A program made the translations under genes and the position numbers. The notes below the pieces were generated by a model, which saw only the letters and a program-made list of their open reading frames with translations, searched no databases and had not been told where the DNA came from. A stretch of DNA of 64,000 nucleotides, from NCBI GenBank assembly GCA_022803075.1, contig JAFFTF010000004.1, forward strand, positions 100,852-164,851, given 5' to 3'. Of the stretch, positions 51,408 through 60,354 are shown piece after piece. Position 1 is the stretch's first letter. The number at the start of each line of letters is the position of its first letter. This DNA comes from Micrococcales bacterium 31B (lineage in GTDB: Bacteria > Actinomycetota > Actinomycetes > Actinomycetales > Dermabacteraceae).

Positions 51408-51710
51408 GTGAACCTAGCGCCTTCGGACACCGAAAAATTACTCATGGCCGTGGCGGGAATGGTCGCCCGCGATCGCCTAGAGCGCGGAGTGTTGCTCAAT
51501 TACCCCGAGTCCATTGCCCTGCTGTCGACCTGGGTCATCGAGCGTGCCCGCGACGGCCGCACGGTGGCGGATCTCATGGAAGCGGGCCGAAAAGTGCTCA
51601 CCCGCGACCAGGTCATGGAGGGGGTCGCCGAGATGATCAGCGACGTCCAGGTAGAGGCCACGTTCCCCGACGGCCGCAAGCTCGTCACCCTGCACCACCC
51701 GATCGCGTAA
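51408..51710 (+). CDS. ureA: Urease subunit gamma
   Basis: A 100-residue small structural subunit, the standard length, beginning [22 protein letters not shown] and ending VTLHHPIA. Urease hydrolyses urea to ammonia and carbamate in the cytoplasm. The start is GTG 51408 with AGGAAGG upstream; the longer ORF from 51108 is excluded by family length. It is the first gene of ureABCFGD. The 195-bp gap before it holds the terminator and probably the promoter. Confidence 0.96.
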   Translation: MNLAPSDTEKLLMAVAGMVARDRLERGVLLNYPESIALLSTWVIERARDGRTVADLMEAGRKVLTRDQVMEGVAEMISDVQVEATFPDGRKLVTLHHPIA

Positions 51711-51720
51711 GGAGCATCCC

Positions 51721-52080
51721 ATGGCACACGCCAGCACCTCGGGCCCCGGAGCGATTCGGTTGCGCCCCGAACCTATTCTCATCAACGCCGACCGAGAACG
51801 CCGCACCCTGCACTTCACCAACACCGCCGACCGACCCATCCAAATTGGTTCGCACGTGCACCTCGCAGACGTCAACTCTGGCCTCCAGTTTGACCGCCAG
51901 GCCGCCTTCGGCTGTCACCTCGACATTCCCGCCGGCACCTCGATTCGATTCGAGCCCGGCGTGGAGAAGGCCCTCATGATCGTGACGTTCGGTGGCTTCG
52001 ATTACGTTCCCGGCATCAGCCTCAAGAGCGAGTACAACACCGTGGCCCCGAACGCCGAATACCCCGCCAAGGAGGCATAA
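51721..52080 (+). CDS. ureB: Urease subunit beta
   Basis: A 119-residue beta subunit with [37 protein letters not shown] core and the C-terminal GG(F)DYVPG segment. It assembles with UreA and UreC into the (ABC)3 enzyme. AAGGAG precedes the ATG. Its last base is the first of ureC. Confidence 0.96.
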   Translation: MAHASTSGPGAIRLRPEPILINADRERRTLHFTNTADRPIQIGSHVHLADVNSGLQFDRQAAFGCHLDIPAGTSIRFEPGVEKALMIVTFGGFDYVPGISLKSEYNTVAPNAEYPAKEA

Positions 52081-53780
52081 TGCGCGTCGATCGCGAAGCC
52101 TATGTATCCATGTTCGGACCCTCGGAAGGCGACCAGATTCGCCTCGGAGACACCGACCTGTGGATCGAGATTGAAAAGGACCTCACCGTCGGCGGCGATG
52201 AGTCCGTGTTTGGCGGCGGCAAAACCGTCCGCGAATCCATGAACCAGGGCAGTCTCACCAACGCCGAGGGCGCCCCCGACACCGTTATCACCAACGTCAT
52301 CATCCTCGACCACTGGGGCATTATTCGTGCCGACGTGGGCATCAAGAACGGGCGCATCGTCGGCATCGGCCGCAGCGGAAACCCCGACATCGCGGACGGA
52401 GTTCACCCGGCCCTGAGGATCGGCCCCGGTACCGACATCATCGCGGGCGAGGGCAAGATTCTCACGGCCGGCGGGTTCGATACCCACGTGCACTACCTGT
52501 CTCCCTCCCAGGTGCACGAAGCCCTCGCGGCCGGCCTCACCAGCCTTTCGGGCGGCGGCACCGGACCCTCCGAGGGCTCCAAGGCCACGACCGTGAGCCC
52601 CGGCCCCTGGCACATCGGACAGACCCTACGCTCCTTCGATGACCTGCCCGTCAACGTGCTCGTGCTCGGCAAGGGCAACACCGTCTCGGCCGCAGCGCTC
52701 AAAGAGCAAGCCCTCGCGGGGGCGGGCGGCTACAAGGTGCACGAGGACTGGGGTTCGACCCCCGCCGCCATCGACAGCGCCCTGCGCGCCGCCGACGAGT
52801 TCGGCCTGCAGGTCGCTCTGCACGCCGACTCGCTCAACGAGGCCGGCTTCGTGCAAGACACCCTGCGCGCCATCAACGGGCGCAGCATTCACGCGTTTCA
52901 CTCCGAGGGCGCCGGTGGCGGTCACGCCCCCGACATCTTGACCGTGGCGAGCCACCCCAACGTGCTGCCCGCCTCGACCAATCCGACCCTGCCGCACACG
53001 CGCAACACCGTCGACGAACACCTCGACATGCTCATCGTGTGCCACCACCTGAACCGCAACGTGCCCGAGGACCTCGCGTTCGCGGAGTCGCGCATTCGTG
53101 CCACCACCATCGGCGCCGAAGACGTGCTGCACGACATGGGCGCGCTGTCGATCACCTCGTCTGATGCTCAGGCCATGGGCCGCGTCGGCGAGGTCATCAC
53201 GCGCACCTGGCAGGTCGCCCACGTCATGAAGAACCACCGCGGTGACATCGGCGACGGCCTGCCGGCAGACAACTTCCGCGCCCGCCGCTACGTCGCGAAA
53301 TACACGCTGAACCCCGCGATCGCGCACGGCGTGGACCACGAGATCGGCTCGGTCGAAGAGGGCAAACTCGCCGACCTCGTGCTGTGGGACCCGAAGTTTT
53401 TCGCCGTGCGTCCCTCGATCGTCATTAAAGGCGGCGGCATCGTCGTCGGCGCGCTCGGTGATCCCAATGCGTCGATCCCCACGCCCCAGCCGATCCTCAT
53501 GCGGCCCGCGCTGTACTACCCGAACGCCGCGCGTCTCTCCCAGGCCTGGGTGTCGCCCGCCGCCATCGAGGCGGGCCTCGCCGATCAGCTCGGACTCAAA
53601 CGCGACCTCGTTGCGGTGCGCCCCACACGTGACGTCGGCAAGGCCCAGATGGTCAACAACGACTACCTGCCGAAGATCGACATTAACCCCGAGACCTTCG
53701 ACATCGACGTGGACGGCGAGCGCATCGAACCGCGACCCGTCGACGAGGTGCCGCTGGGGCAGCTCTACCAGATGTTCTAA
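52080..53780 (+). CDS. ureC: Urease subunit alpha (catalytic)
   Basis: A 566-residue amidohydrolase carrying the two-nickel centre. Visible are the His pair in [10 protein letters not shown] and the carbamylated Lys in [13 protein letters not shown]. Further ligands are in ALHADSLNE and [16 protein letters not shown], and the flap Cys-His is in [12 protein letters not shown]. All ligand regions appear intact, so the enzyme should be active. It overlaps ureB by one base and ureF by one base. Confidence 0.98.
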   Translation: MRVDREAYVSMFGPSEGDQIRLGDTDLWIEIEKDLTVGGDESVFGGGKTVRESMNQGSLTNAEGAPDTVITNVIILDHWGIIRADVGIKNGRIVGIGRSGNPDIADGVHPALRIGPGTDIIAGEGKILTAGGFDTHVHYLSPSQVHEALAAGLTSLSGGGTGPSEGSKATTVSPGPWHIGQTLRSFDDLPVNVLVLGKGNTVSAAALKEQALAGAGGYKVHEDWGSTPAAIDSALRAADEFGLQVALHADSLNEAGFVQDTLRAINGRSIHAFHSEGAGGGHAPDILTVASHPNVLPASTNPTLPHTRNTVDEHLDMLIVCHHLNRNVPEDLAFAESRIRATTIGAEDVLHDMGALSITSSDAQAMGRVGEVITRTWQVAHVMKNHRGDIGDGLPADNFRARRYVAKYTLNPAIAHGVDHEIGSVEEGKLADLVLWDPKFFAVRPSIVIKGGGIVVGALGDPNASIPTPQPILMRPALYYPNAARLSQAWVSPAAIEAGLADQLGLKRDLVAVRPTRDVGKAQMVNNDYLPKIDINPETFDIDVDGERIEPRPVDEVPLGQLYQMF

Positions 53781-54469
53781 TGGCGCAGCCCCCGGCACCC
53801 ACCTACCCCGCCGAGGTCCTCACCCTGCTGCTCGCCGACTCGAGGCTGCCCACGGGCGCCCACACGCAGTCGGCGGGCATCGAACCGGCCCTGATCGCGG
53901 GTCTCAGCCTCGCGCGCGTCCCCGAATATATCGCCACTCGCCTCGCCACGGTCACGCTGATCGAGGCGGGCACGGCGGTGCTGGCGCGGCACCTGTGGGT
54001 TTCCGGACGCCGCGGTGAGTTGTTGGCACTCCACCACGAGTGGGCCGCCCGCACCATCGCGGCGCCCCTGCGCGACGCCTCGCATCAACTCGCGCGCGGT
54101 TACCTGCGCCTTGGCTCGCGCCTTTTCCCCGCGCTCGCGCACTTCAGCACCGAGCGCTCGGTGCCGTGGTGCCGCGGCGTCGTATTCGGCGCGCTCGCGG
54201 CCGAGGCCGGCCTTGACGCGCGCGCGACGGGCCGACTCGTTGCCTACGACGAGGTGCAGACCATCGTCGCGGCGGCGCTTAAGATTCAGCCCTTCGACCC
54301 GGCGACGGCGGCCCAGTGGTCGCTATCGCTCTCGCCCTCGGTCGAGGCGGTGGCCACCGCGGTGGCACCCCTCACCGACCCGAGCCACCTCCCTGCGGTC
54401 ACGGCTCCCCTCATGGAGCACTGGTCGCAGCAGCACTCCCAACTCGAAAGAAGACTGTTCCGTGCCTGA
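53780..54469 (+). CDS. ureF: Urease accessory protein UreF
   Basis: A 229-residue all-helical assembly factor with [20 protein letters not shown] at the N-terminus, the UreF signature. With UreD and UreG it forms the complex that carbamylates the active-site lysine and inserts nickel. It is one base into the ureC stop and overlaps ureG by 8 bp. No ureE gene is present in the operon. Confidence 0.93.
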   Translation: MAQPPAPTYPAEVLTLLLADSRLPTGAHTQSAGIEPALIAGLSLARVPEYIATRLATVTLIEAGTAVLARHLWVSGRRGELLALHHEWAARTIAAPLRDASHQLARGYLRLGSRLFPALAHFSTERSVPWCRGVVFGALAAEAGLDARATGRLVAYDEVQTIVAAALKIQPFDPATAAQWSLSLSPSVEAVATAVAPLTDPSHLPAVTAPLMEHWSQQHSQLERRLFRA

Positions 54470-55346
54470 AAACACCGTCGCTCCCGAAACCGCTCCCGAA
54501 ACCGCCCCCGCTGCCGCCCCGGCGGCTCCCCAGCGTGCCCTGCGCCTCGGCGTCGCGGGCCCCGTCGGTACCGGCAAGAGCTCGCTGATCGCGCTGATTT
54601 GCCGCGAGCTGGGCCGCGAACGCAGCCTCGCGGTGATCACGAATGACATTTACACCGACGAAGACGCGCGGTTCTTGCGCAGCGCGGGCGTGCTTGACCC
54701 CGAGCGGATCCGCGCCGTCGAGACGGGCGCCTGCCCGCACACCGCCATTCGCGACGATGTCACCCAAAACCTGCTCGCCGTCGAAGACCTCGAACGAGAC
54801 TTCAACCCCGTTGACATCGTGCTGGTCGAATCGGGGGGCGACAACCTCACGGCGACCTTCTCTCCCGCCCTCGTCGACGCCCAGTTCTTCGTGCTCGACG
54901 TGGCCGGTGGCGGCGACGTGGCGCGCAAGGGCGGCCCCGGCATCGGCGGCGCCGACATGCTGATCGTGAACAAGACCGACCTCGCCCCCCACGTGGGCGT
55001 CGATGTCGAGCAGATGGTTGCTGACGCCACGGCGGCCCGCGATGGGCGCGACGTGCTCGCTCTGTCGCGCACCAACCCCGAGTCCATCGCGACCCTGAAG
55101 GCCTGGGTGCTCGCGAAGCTCGATGAGTTCCGCGCGGGCGCCCTCGTGCCCCAAGACCCGGGCCCCATGGCGCCGCACTTTCACGCCGACGAAGACGGCG
55201 GCTTTGTGCACAGTCACGCCGACGAAGACGGCGGCTTTGTGCACAGTCACGCCGACGAAGACCACCCGCACTCCCACCCGCACTCCCACCCGCATTCAGA
55301 GGACGATGCCGCAGCCGTGCCGTTCATTCACGTGCACAAGAAGTGA
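54462..55346 (+). CDS. ureG: Urease accessory GTPase UreG with His-rich C-terminal tail
   Basis: A 294-residue SIMIBI GTPase with P-loop [13 protein letters not shown], metal motif [13 protein letters not shown] (CPH nickel site), VESGGDNL and NKTDLAP. It powers nickel delivery to urease. It has two additions to the usual 200-220 residues. One is an Ala/Pro-rich N-terminus. The other is a C-terminal tail of repeated [11 protein letters not shown] units ending in [14 protein letters not shown], likely a nickel store replacing UreE. GTG 54462 is preferred as start. Confidence 0.94.
   Translation: MPENTVAPETAPETAPAAAPAAPQRALRLGVAGPVGTGKSSLIALICRELGRERSLAVITNDIYTDEDARFLRSAGVLDPERIRAVETGACPHTAIRDDVTQNLLAVEDLERDFNPVDIVLVESGGDNLTATFSPALVDAQFFVLDVAGGGDVARKGGPGIGGADMLIVNKTDLAPHVGVDVEQMVADATAARDGRDVLALSRTNPESIATLKAWVLAKLDEFRAGALVPQDPGPMAPHFHADEDGGFVHSHADEDGGFVHSHADEDHPHSHPHSHPHSEDDAAAVPFIHVHKK
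55182..55262. repeat. 33-bp tandem repeat in ureG
   Basis: Two perfect 33-bp copies (55182-55214, 55215-55247) and a partial third (55248-55262) encode [11 protein letters not shown] units in the His-rich tail. The copy number may vary by slippage. Confidence 0.9.
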
Positions 55347-56110
55347 TGCGCACCAGTATCACGCTGCGCTCTCAGGGTGACGATCGTCCCGTCGAGGCAA
55401 CCCTTACCACGGGCCACCTGCGCCCCAGTATCGTGTCGCTCGCCCCGAACCGGGCTCGGCTCGCGCTCGTGGGCGTGCTCGCGCTGCTGCTCGCGGGCGA
55501 CGATGTGCGCATCGACCTCGACCTCGGCGAGGGCGTGCACCTCGACTTGGTTGAGGTCGCGGGAACCGTCGCGTACAACGGCGAGGGCCGGCTCAGTGCA
55601 TGGCACGTCACCGCGAATCTCGCGGCGAGCGCGTCGCTGACGTGGCACGGCCAGCCCTTTGTCGTCTCCGACGGCGCCAACGTGGAGCGCACCCTGCGCT
55701 TCGACCTGCACGAGACCGCCCGCCTGCGCCTGCGCGACACCGTCGTGCTGGGTCGCACGGGCGAACTCGGCGGGGTCATCGACAACACGACGCGCATCGT
55801 CGTGGGCGGCATACCGCAGCTGGTCGAGACGCAGGTGCTGCGCTCTCGGGCCGAGCGATACCCGGCGGCGGGGCAGGAGACGGCCGGACGGAGCGTCCGC
55901 TACCCGCACCCGCCGCGGGAGGCCGCTGGCCTGCTCGGGGGGTATCGAGTGATCGATTCGTACGTGTGCATACCTGCGCGCGACTGGCCGCCCCTTGAGG
56001 TGGCGGACGGCGTGGGGCACGACTTCGAGCTGCCCGGGGGCGGACGCCTCTGGCGCCACCTTGGCACCTCGGCCGTCCACTCGCCGATTCAGGCCCTGCT
56101 GCGCGCGTAA
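55346..56110 (+). CDS. ureD: Urease accessory protein UreD
   Basis: A 254-residue scaffold protein of the UreDFG complex, recognised by LRLRDTVVLGRTGE, the conserved GxVxNxTRI-like GGVIDNTTRI, and its place after ureG. It is thought to guide nickel into the active site. ATG 55346 overlaps the ureG stop (TGATG). It is the last gene of the operon and converges with hypB after 14 bp. Confidence 0.9.
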   Translation: MRTSITLRSQGDDRPVEATLTTGHLRPSIVSLAPNRARLALVGVLALLLAGDDVRIDLDLGEGVHLDLVEVAGTVAYNGEGRLSAWHVTANLAASASLTWHGQPFVVSDGANVERTLRFDLHETARLRLRDTVVLGRTGELGGVIDNTTRIVVGGIPQLVETQVLRSRAERYPAAGQETAGRSVRYPHPPREAAGLLGGYRVIDSYVCIPARDWPPLEVADGVGHDFELPGGGRLWRHLGTSAVHSPIQALLRA

Positions 56111-56124
56111 GCGCCCGCCCGCCG

Positions 56125-56898
56125 TTACGCGGTGGCGGCCAGGTACTCGTACCAGTCGTCAAGGCCAGCGCCGGTGGTGGCGCTGACCTGCACCACCTGG
56201 GCGTCCGGGTTCACGGCTCGCAGGTTTGCGAGAAACAGATCGAGGTCAAAGTCGAGGTAGGGCAGCAGGTCAATCTTGTTGACGAGCACAAGGTCGACGG
56301 CCCGGAACATGACGGGGTACTTCAGCGGCTTGTCTTCGCCCTCGGTGACCGCATAGACCATCACGCGACGATGTGCGCCGACGTCAAACTCGGCGGGGCA
56401 CACGAGGTTGCCGACGTTTTCGACGAGCACGGTGTCGAGGCTGCTGAGGTCGAGCCCGCGCAGGCCGGCGGCTACCATGGGGGCGTCGAGGTGGCATTCA
56501 CCGCCGTACCCCTGGCCCGTGTTGAGCAGGGAGATTTGCGCGCCGAAGCCCTGTAACCGGTCGGCGTCGAGACTCGTCTCGATGTCGCCTTCGATCACGC
56601 CGAGGCGGCGGGTGCCCTGAAAATGTTGCAGGGTGCGGCGCAGCACCGTGGTCTTGCCCGCGCCGGGTGAGCTCATGACGTTGATCGCCACGACGTTGGC
56701 GGCGTCGAAGGCGGCGAGGTTCGCGGCGGCGGCACGGTCGTTCTCGCTGAAAATGCGTTCGAGGACGGCGATGCGCTCTCCGCCCGTCTCGTAACCCGTG
56801 TGGTCGCCCAGATGGTCGTGGTCGTGGGGATGGTCATGATCGTGATCGTGCGGGTGGTCGTGCCCGTGTTGATCGTCGTGTCGGTGGAATCGTCCCAT
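56125..56898 (-). CDS. hypB: Hydrogenase nickel incorporation GTPase HypB
   Basis: A 257-residue nickel-binding GTPase. A His/Asp-rich N-terminus (residues 5-35, many HDH and DHPHD units) serves as metal store. P-loop MSSPGAGKTT, GYGGECHLDA with the Cys-His metal site, VENVGNLVCPAEFD and VLVNKIDLL follow. It delivers nickel to [NiFe] hydrogenase with HypA. It is convergent with urease and transcribed after hypA (33-bp gap). Confidence 0.96.
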   Translation of the reverse strand: MGRFHRHDDQHGHDHPHDHDHDHPHDHDHLGDHTGYETGGERIAVLERIFSENDRAAAANLAAFDAANVVAINVMSSPGAGKTTVLRRTLQHFQGTRRLGVIEGDIETSLDADRLQGFGAQISLLNTGQGYGGECHLDAPMVAAGLRGLDLSSLDTVLVENVGNLVCPAEFDVGAHRRVMVYAVTEGEDKPLKYPVMFRAVDLVLVNKIDLLPYLDFDLDLFLANLRAVNPDAQVVQVSATTGAGLDDWYEYLAATA

Positions 56899-56931
56899 GG
56901 TTCTCCTGGTGTCTAGGTTCTAAGCGGCTCG

Positions 56932-57270
56932 TCAGTCGGCGAGCAGCAGGGTGGTGAGCATGAACTCTTCGCCGCGTTCGAGTGTCACGGCGGTGCTGTC
57001 GCACTCACCGCAGCGGAGCACAGGTGGGCCCGAAATGACGGTGCGGGCCGAGCAGCCGATGCACGAGATCTCCACGGCGATGTGGTTGATGTCGAGCACC
57101 GAGCCCGCGAGCGAGGTGCCCTCACTGACGAGGCCCCAGCAGTACTCGAGGGTCTGCGGCACGACCTGGCGCATCTGGCCCACGTCGAGACCGATGCTGC
57201 GCACCGGCCGACCTTCGGCGGCCCGAGCGGCGATGTCATAAATCGAGGCGCACAGCGAGAGTTCATGCAC
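56932..57270 (-). CDS. hypA: Hydrogenase maturation nickel metallochaperone HypA
   Basis: A 112-residue metallochaperone. It starts MHELSL, where His2 binds nickel, and has a zinc site of two CxxC pairs (SCIGCS and RCGECD). It partners HypB in loading nickel into the hydrogenase large subunit. It is followed by hypB and preceded by the AraC gene on the same strand. Confidence 0.96.
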   Translation of the reverse strand: MHELSLCASIYDIAARAAEGRPVRSIGLDVGQMRQVVPQTLEYCWGLVSEGTSLAGSVLDINHIAVEISCIGCSARTVISGPPVLRCGECDSTAVTLERGEEFMLTTLLLAD

Positions 57271-57308
57271 TGCGCTGCCTCCGCCTCGTCGCTCGGTGGT
57301 CGTCGCGG

Positions 57309-58367
57309 TTAGCGTCGCAAGGTATCACTGGGCAGCTCCTGATAGCTCTGTTTGTACTGACGCGAAAAGTTGCCGAGGTGCGTAAAACCCCAGTGCAGGG
57401 CGATATCGGTGACTCGAATGCCATCGCTGGGAATAGCGTCGGCGAGTTCCGCTCGCACGCGCTCGAGTCGCTGCTCGCGCACGTAATTCATGGGGGTCGT
57501 GTCGAGGTCTTTGCGAAACGCGTGCTGAATGGTGCGCACACTCATTCCCGTGCCCTCCGCGATCTTGCCGACCGTGAGCGGCTCTTGAAGGTGACCCTCG
57601 ATATACGCGATGGCCTGGCCGAGCGTGTGTCGGCGCGAGGCGTCGACGGGGGCCCCGCGCAATTCGGTACTGGCCGTCGAGACTTGCAGGTGCAGGAGGG
57701 TAGAAATGACGAGCTCTTCGAGACTGCCGAGCCCGACGCCCTGCTGCGCCAGGGAGTCGGGCTGCGCGATCTCCCCCGAGACCATCGAGATTGCGCTGTG
57801 CCATCGGCTGAAGTGCGCCAGGCTGAGCTCCATGTGCGGCTCGAACGTCAGCTTGCCCCGCGGGCTGTGCCCGAGCAGTCGCGCCAGCTGGCGCTCCATG
57901 GCTCGTCGTTCGATGCGCACAATGAATTGAGGCGAATCGGGTTCGGACGCGATGGTGACCCGTTGGCCGGGCGACAGCACCGTCGCGAGGGTGGGGTTGG
58001 CGCTGTAGGGCATGGCGCCGATACGAAAATTCACGGCGCCGCCGGTCGGCAGGTGGACGGTGAACATGTCGCCCGTGCTTTCGATGTCGGTGGTGTACGG
58101 GCACGTGACATCGAGGTAGGCGAGGGTGACGTCGCGCAGGCGTGCGGCGTAGAGCGATAACTCGAATCGCTCAAGGTGATGGGGGTCAATGTGGATGCGG
58201 GCGGGCGCGAGAAACTTGCCCATCACCGACTCGGCGGCGGCGGGGTGGCTGACGGTCGTGATGTGGTGCCCTTGTAAGGCAGTGGGGACGCCGCGGGGGC
58301 TGATCCGTTTGCGCACGGGCTGCCGGGTGCCCGCTGCATTAATAAAACCCACTTTGGCAAGTCGCAT
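57309..58367 (-). CDS. AraC family transcriptional regulator
   Basis: A 352-residue regulator with an AraC_binding_2-like N-terminal domain (residues 60-200) and a C-terminal double helix-turn-helix (MSVRTIQHAFRKDLDTTPMNYVREQRLERVR, then VTDIALHWGFTHLGNFSRQYKQSY). The start is ATG 58367 behind AGGAGG. It precedes hypA/hypB on the same strand and is divergent from the hydrogenase operon across an inverted repeat, so it is the likely switch for hydrogenase expression. The inducer is unknown. Confidence 0.92.
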   Translation of the reverse strand: MRLAKVGFINAAGTRQPVRKRISPRGVPTALQGHHITTVSHPAAAESVMGKFLAPARIHIDPHHLERFELSLYAARLRDVTLAYLDVTCPYTTDIESTGDMFTVHLPTGGAVNFRIGAMPYSANPTLATVLSPGQRVTIASEPDSPQFIVRIERRAMERQLARLLGHSPRGKLTFEPHMELSLAHFSRWHSAISMVSGEIAQPDSLAQQGVGLGSLEELVISTLLHLQVSTASTELRGAPVDASRRHTLGQAIAYIEGHLQEPLTVGKIAEGTGMSVRTIQHAFRKDLDTTPMNYVREQRLERVRAELADAIPSDGIRVTDIALHWGFTHLGNFSRQYKQSYQELPSDTLRR

Positions 58368-58416
58368 GGCACCTCCTGGTTGCATCGTCACTGTCAGCAT
58401 GGCTGCATTGCGCCCC

Positions 58417-58457
58417 ACGCGCAAGAATCATGCGCGAATTGGATAATCCTTGCGCGT
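58417..58457. promoter_or_regulatory. Inverted repeat ACGCGCAAG-N23-CTTGCGCGT in hydrogenase promoter
   Basis: Perfect 9-bp arms 23 bp apart, with a related GCGCGAATT word between them, lie in the divergent gap between the AraC gene and the hydrogenase operon. It is a good candidate for AraC-regulator binding. Confidence 0.55.
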
Positions 58458-58555
58458 GATGGATTGCACAGTTTCTGCGGTGGGCGCTAGGCTCGGCGCA
58501 CCGCTCGACGAGCATGCGTGGCAGGCCCCGCGCAACACCACGAAAGGACGCATTC

Positions 58556-59197
58556 ATGATTGCTCCCTCCGACGTTGCCGCCGCAGAAGACACCACTGTT
58601 CAACCCACCAGGGCGAGTCACGCGGCCGCCCCGCCCGCTGCGTTGGCGGGTAGCGACAAACTCGCCGCGCGGCTCGAAGACCCCCAGATCGTCGAGTCGC
58701 TGAACTTGCTGCTCGACAACGTGGGCCTCTTGGCGATCCTCGTGAGCGGCCTCGATGGCCTGCTTGCGCGGGGCGAGACCATCCTGAGTTCGCTTAGCGG
58801 TGCCCTCACCGAATTCAAAGAAGACGCTCGCCTCACCGAAGGCATGTTTCCCGAGGGCGCACCCTCGGTTGCACTCGAAGACGTCGGCGCCCTGCTCTCT
58901 GCGGGCGCGAAGGCGCTACCAGCGGCGGGGCCCGCCCTCGACAAGGCCGTCGACTCGGGCCTTTTGAATCTGCTCACCGATGACGCGGCACTGTCGCCCG
59001 AGGTGCAGCGGGTGCTCGGGGTTCTCATCACGTCGCTGCGCACCGCCACCGCCGACGCGCAGGCGGGCACCCTGCGCGCGGCCACGCCCTTGCAACTCGT
59101 CAAAGAGTTGCGCGACCCCGACTTCGCACGCGGTCTCAGCTTCGCTATTCAGGTTCTGCACCTCGTGGGCCGCGACATCGGCAAGGCCGGAGGCTAG
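58556..59197 (+). CDS. DUF1641 protein of the hydrogenase operon
   Basis: A 213-residue, Ala/Leu-rich helical protein with the DUF1641 core (about residues 40-205). This family accompanies formate dehydrogenases and group 1h hydrogenases; its role is not settled. AAAGGA precedes the ATG. It is the first gene of the hydrogenase operon. Confidence 0.85.
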   Translation: MIAPSDVAAAEDTTVQPTRASHAAAPPAALAGSDKLAARLEDPQIVESLNLLLDNVGLLAILVSGLDGLLARGETILSSLSGALTEFKEDARLTEGMFPEGAPSVALEDVGALLSAGAKALPAAGPALDKAVDSGLLNLLTDDAALSPEVQRVLGVLITSLRTATADAQAGTLRAATPLQLVKELRDPDFARGLSFAIQVLHLVGRDIGKAGG

Positions 59198-59269
59198 ACC
59201 AGCACTCGAACTTCTCTCACCGGCGCCCCCGGCGCCCCCCATAAGTAACTCGTGGCAAAGGACCCCAGC

Positions 59270-60241
59270 ATGACTTCAGTTTTGTGGCTCCAAGGCGGAG
59301 CATGTTCCGGCAATACCATGTCGTTTCTCAACGCAGAGGAACCCAACGTCGTAGACCTCATCGTTGATTTCGGCCTCGAGCTCCTTTGGCACCCGTCACT
59401 CGGTCTCGAAATGGGCCAGCAAGCGCAGAAGATCTTCAAAGACTGCGCCGATGGCAGCCGACCGCTCGACATTTTTGTCTTTGAGGGCTCGGTGATCGAG
59501 GGCCCCGACGGCAGCGGGCGGTTCGACATGTTTGCCGAACGACCCATGAAGGACTGGGTCACCGAGATCGCCGCGCAGGCGGGCATCGTCGTCGCCATCG
59601 GAGACTGCGCGGCGTTCGGCGGGATTCCCGCCATGGAGCCCAACCCGTCGCGCTCGACCGGTCTACAGTTCCACAAGCGCGCCAAGGGTGGCTTTCTCGG
59701 CGCCGACTTCGTCTCGCGCGGCGGGTTACCGGTGGTGAACATTCCCGGGTGTCCCGCTCACCCCGACTGGATCACCCAAATCATCGTGGCCCTCGCGACG
59801 GGTCGTGCCGCCGACATAGCGCTCGACGACCTGCACCGCCCGCAAACGTTCTTCAAGACGTTCACTCAAACCGGCTGCACGCGAGCCCAATTCTTCGAAT
59901 ACAAGCAGTCCACGACGAGTTTTGGCGAGGGCACCCGCACCGGCTGCCTGTTCTACGAGTTCGGTTGCCGCGGCCCGATGACGCACTCCCCGTGTAACCG
60001 GATCCTCTGGAACCGGCAATCCTCCAAGACTCGCGCGGGTATGCCGTGCACCGGCTGCACCGAGCCCGAGTTTCCGTTCTTCGACCTCGCCCCGGGAACA
60101 GTGTTCAAGACACAGAAGGTCTCGGGAGTGATTCCCAAAGAAGTGCCCGAGGGCAGCGATCACCTCACATACATGGCACTCGCGTCCGCGGCCAAGATCG
60201 CCGCGCCGCAATGGTCGAAAGAAGACATGTTCGTGGTGTAA
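59270..60241 (+). CDS. hhyS: Group 1h [NiFe] hydrogenase small subunit
   Basis: A 323-residue iron-sulfur subunit of the high-affinity, O2-tolerant hydrogenase that oxidises trace H2. It begins MTSVLWLQGGACSGNTMSFL and carries Cys motifs GDCAAFGG, NIPGCPAHPDW, GCTRAQFFEYK, YEFGCRGPMTHSPCN and PCTGCTEPEFPFFD for three FeS clusters. There is no Tat signal peptide, as is usual for this group. ATG 59270 has AAAGGA upstream; GTG 59252 is less likely. Confidence 0.96.
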   Translation: MTSVLWLQGGACSGNTMSFLNAEEPNVVDLIVDFGLELLWHPSLGLEMGQQAQKIFKDCADGSRPLDIFVFEGSVIEGPDGSGRFDMFAERPMKDWVTEIAAQAGIVVAIGDCAAFGGIPAMEPNPSRSTGLQFHKRAKGGFLGADFVSRGGLPVVNIPGCPAHPDWITQIIVALATGRAADIALDDLHRPQTFFKTFTQTGCTRAQFFEYKQSTTSFGEGTRTGCLFYEFGCRGPMTHSPCNRILWNRQSSKTRAGMPCTGCTEPEFPFFDLAPGTVFKTQKVSGVIPKEVPEGSDHLTYMALASAAKIAAPQWSKEDMFVV

Positions 60242-60354
60242 CCGGCCACGCGAGAAAGTTCTGCTAGTTACCACCAGACCCGCGCGCGTCCACCATAATT
60301 TGTGCGCGGTCGGCCCGACCCTACCCACGCGGTCGGCCGATTGAAAGGACCACC

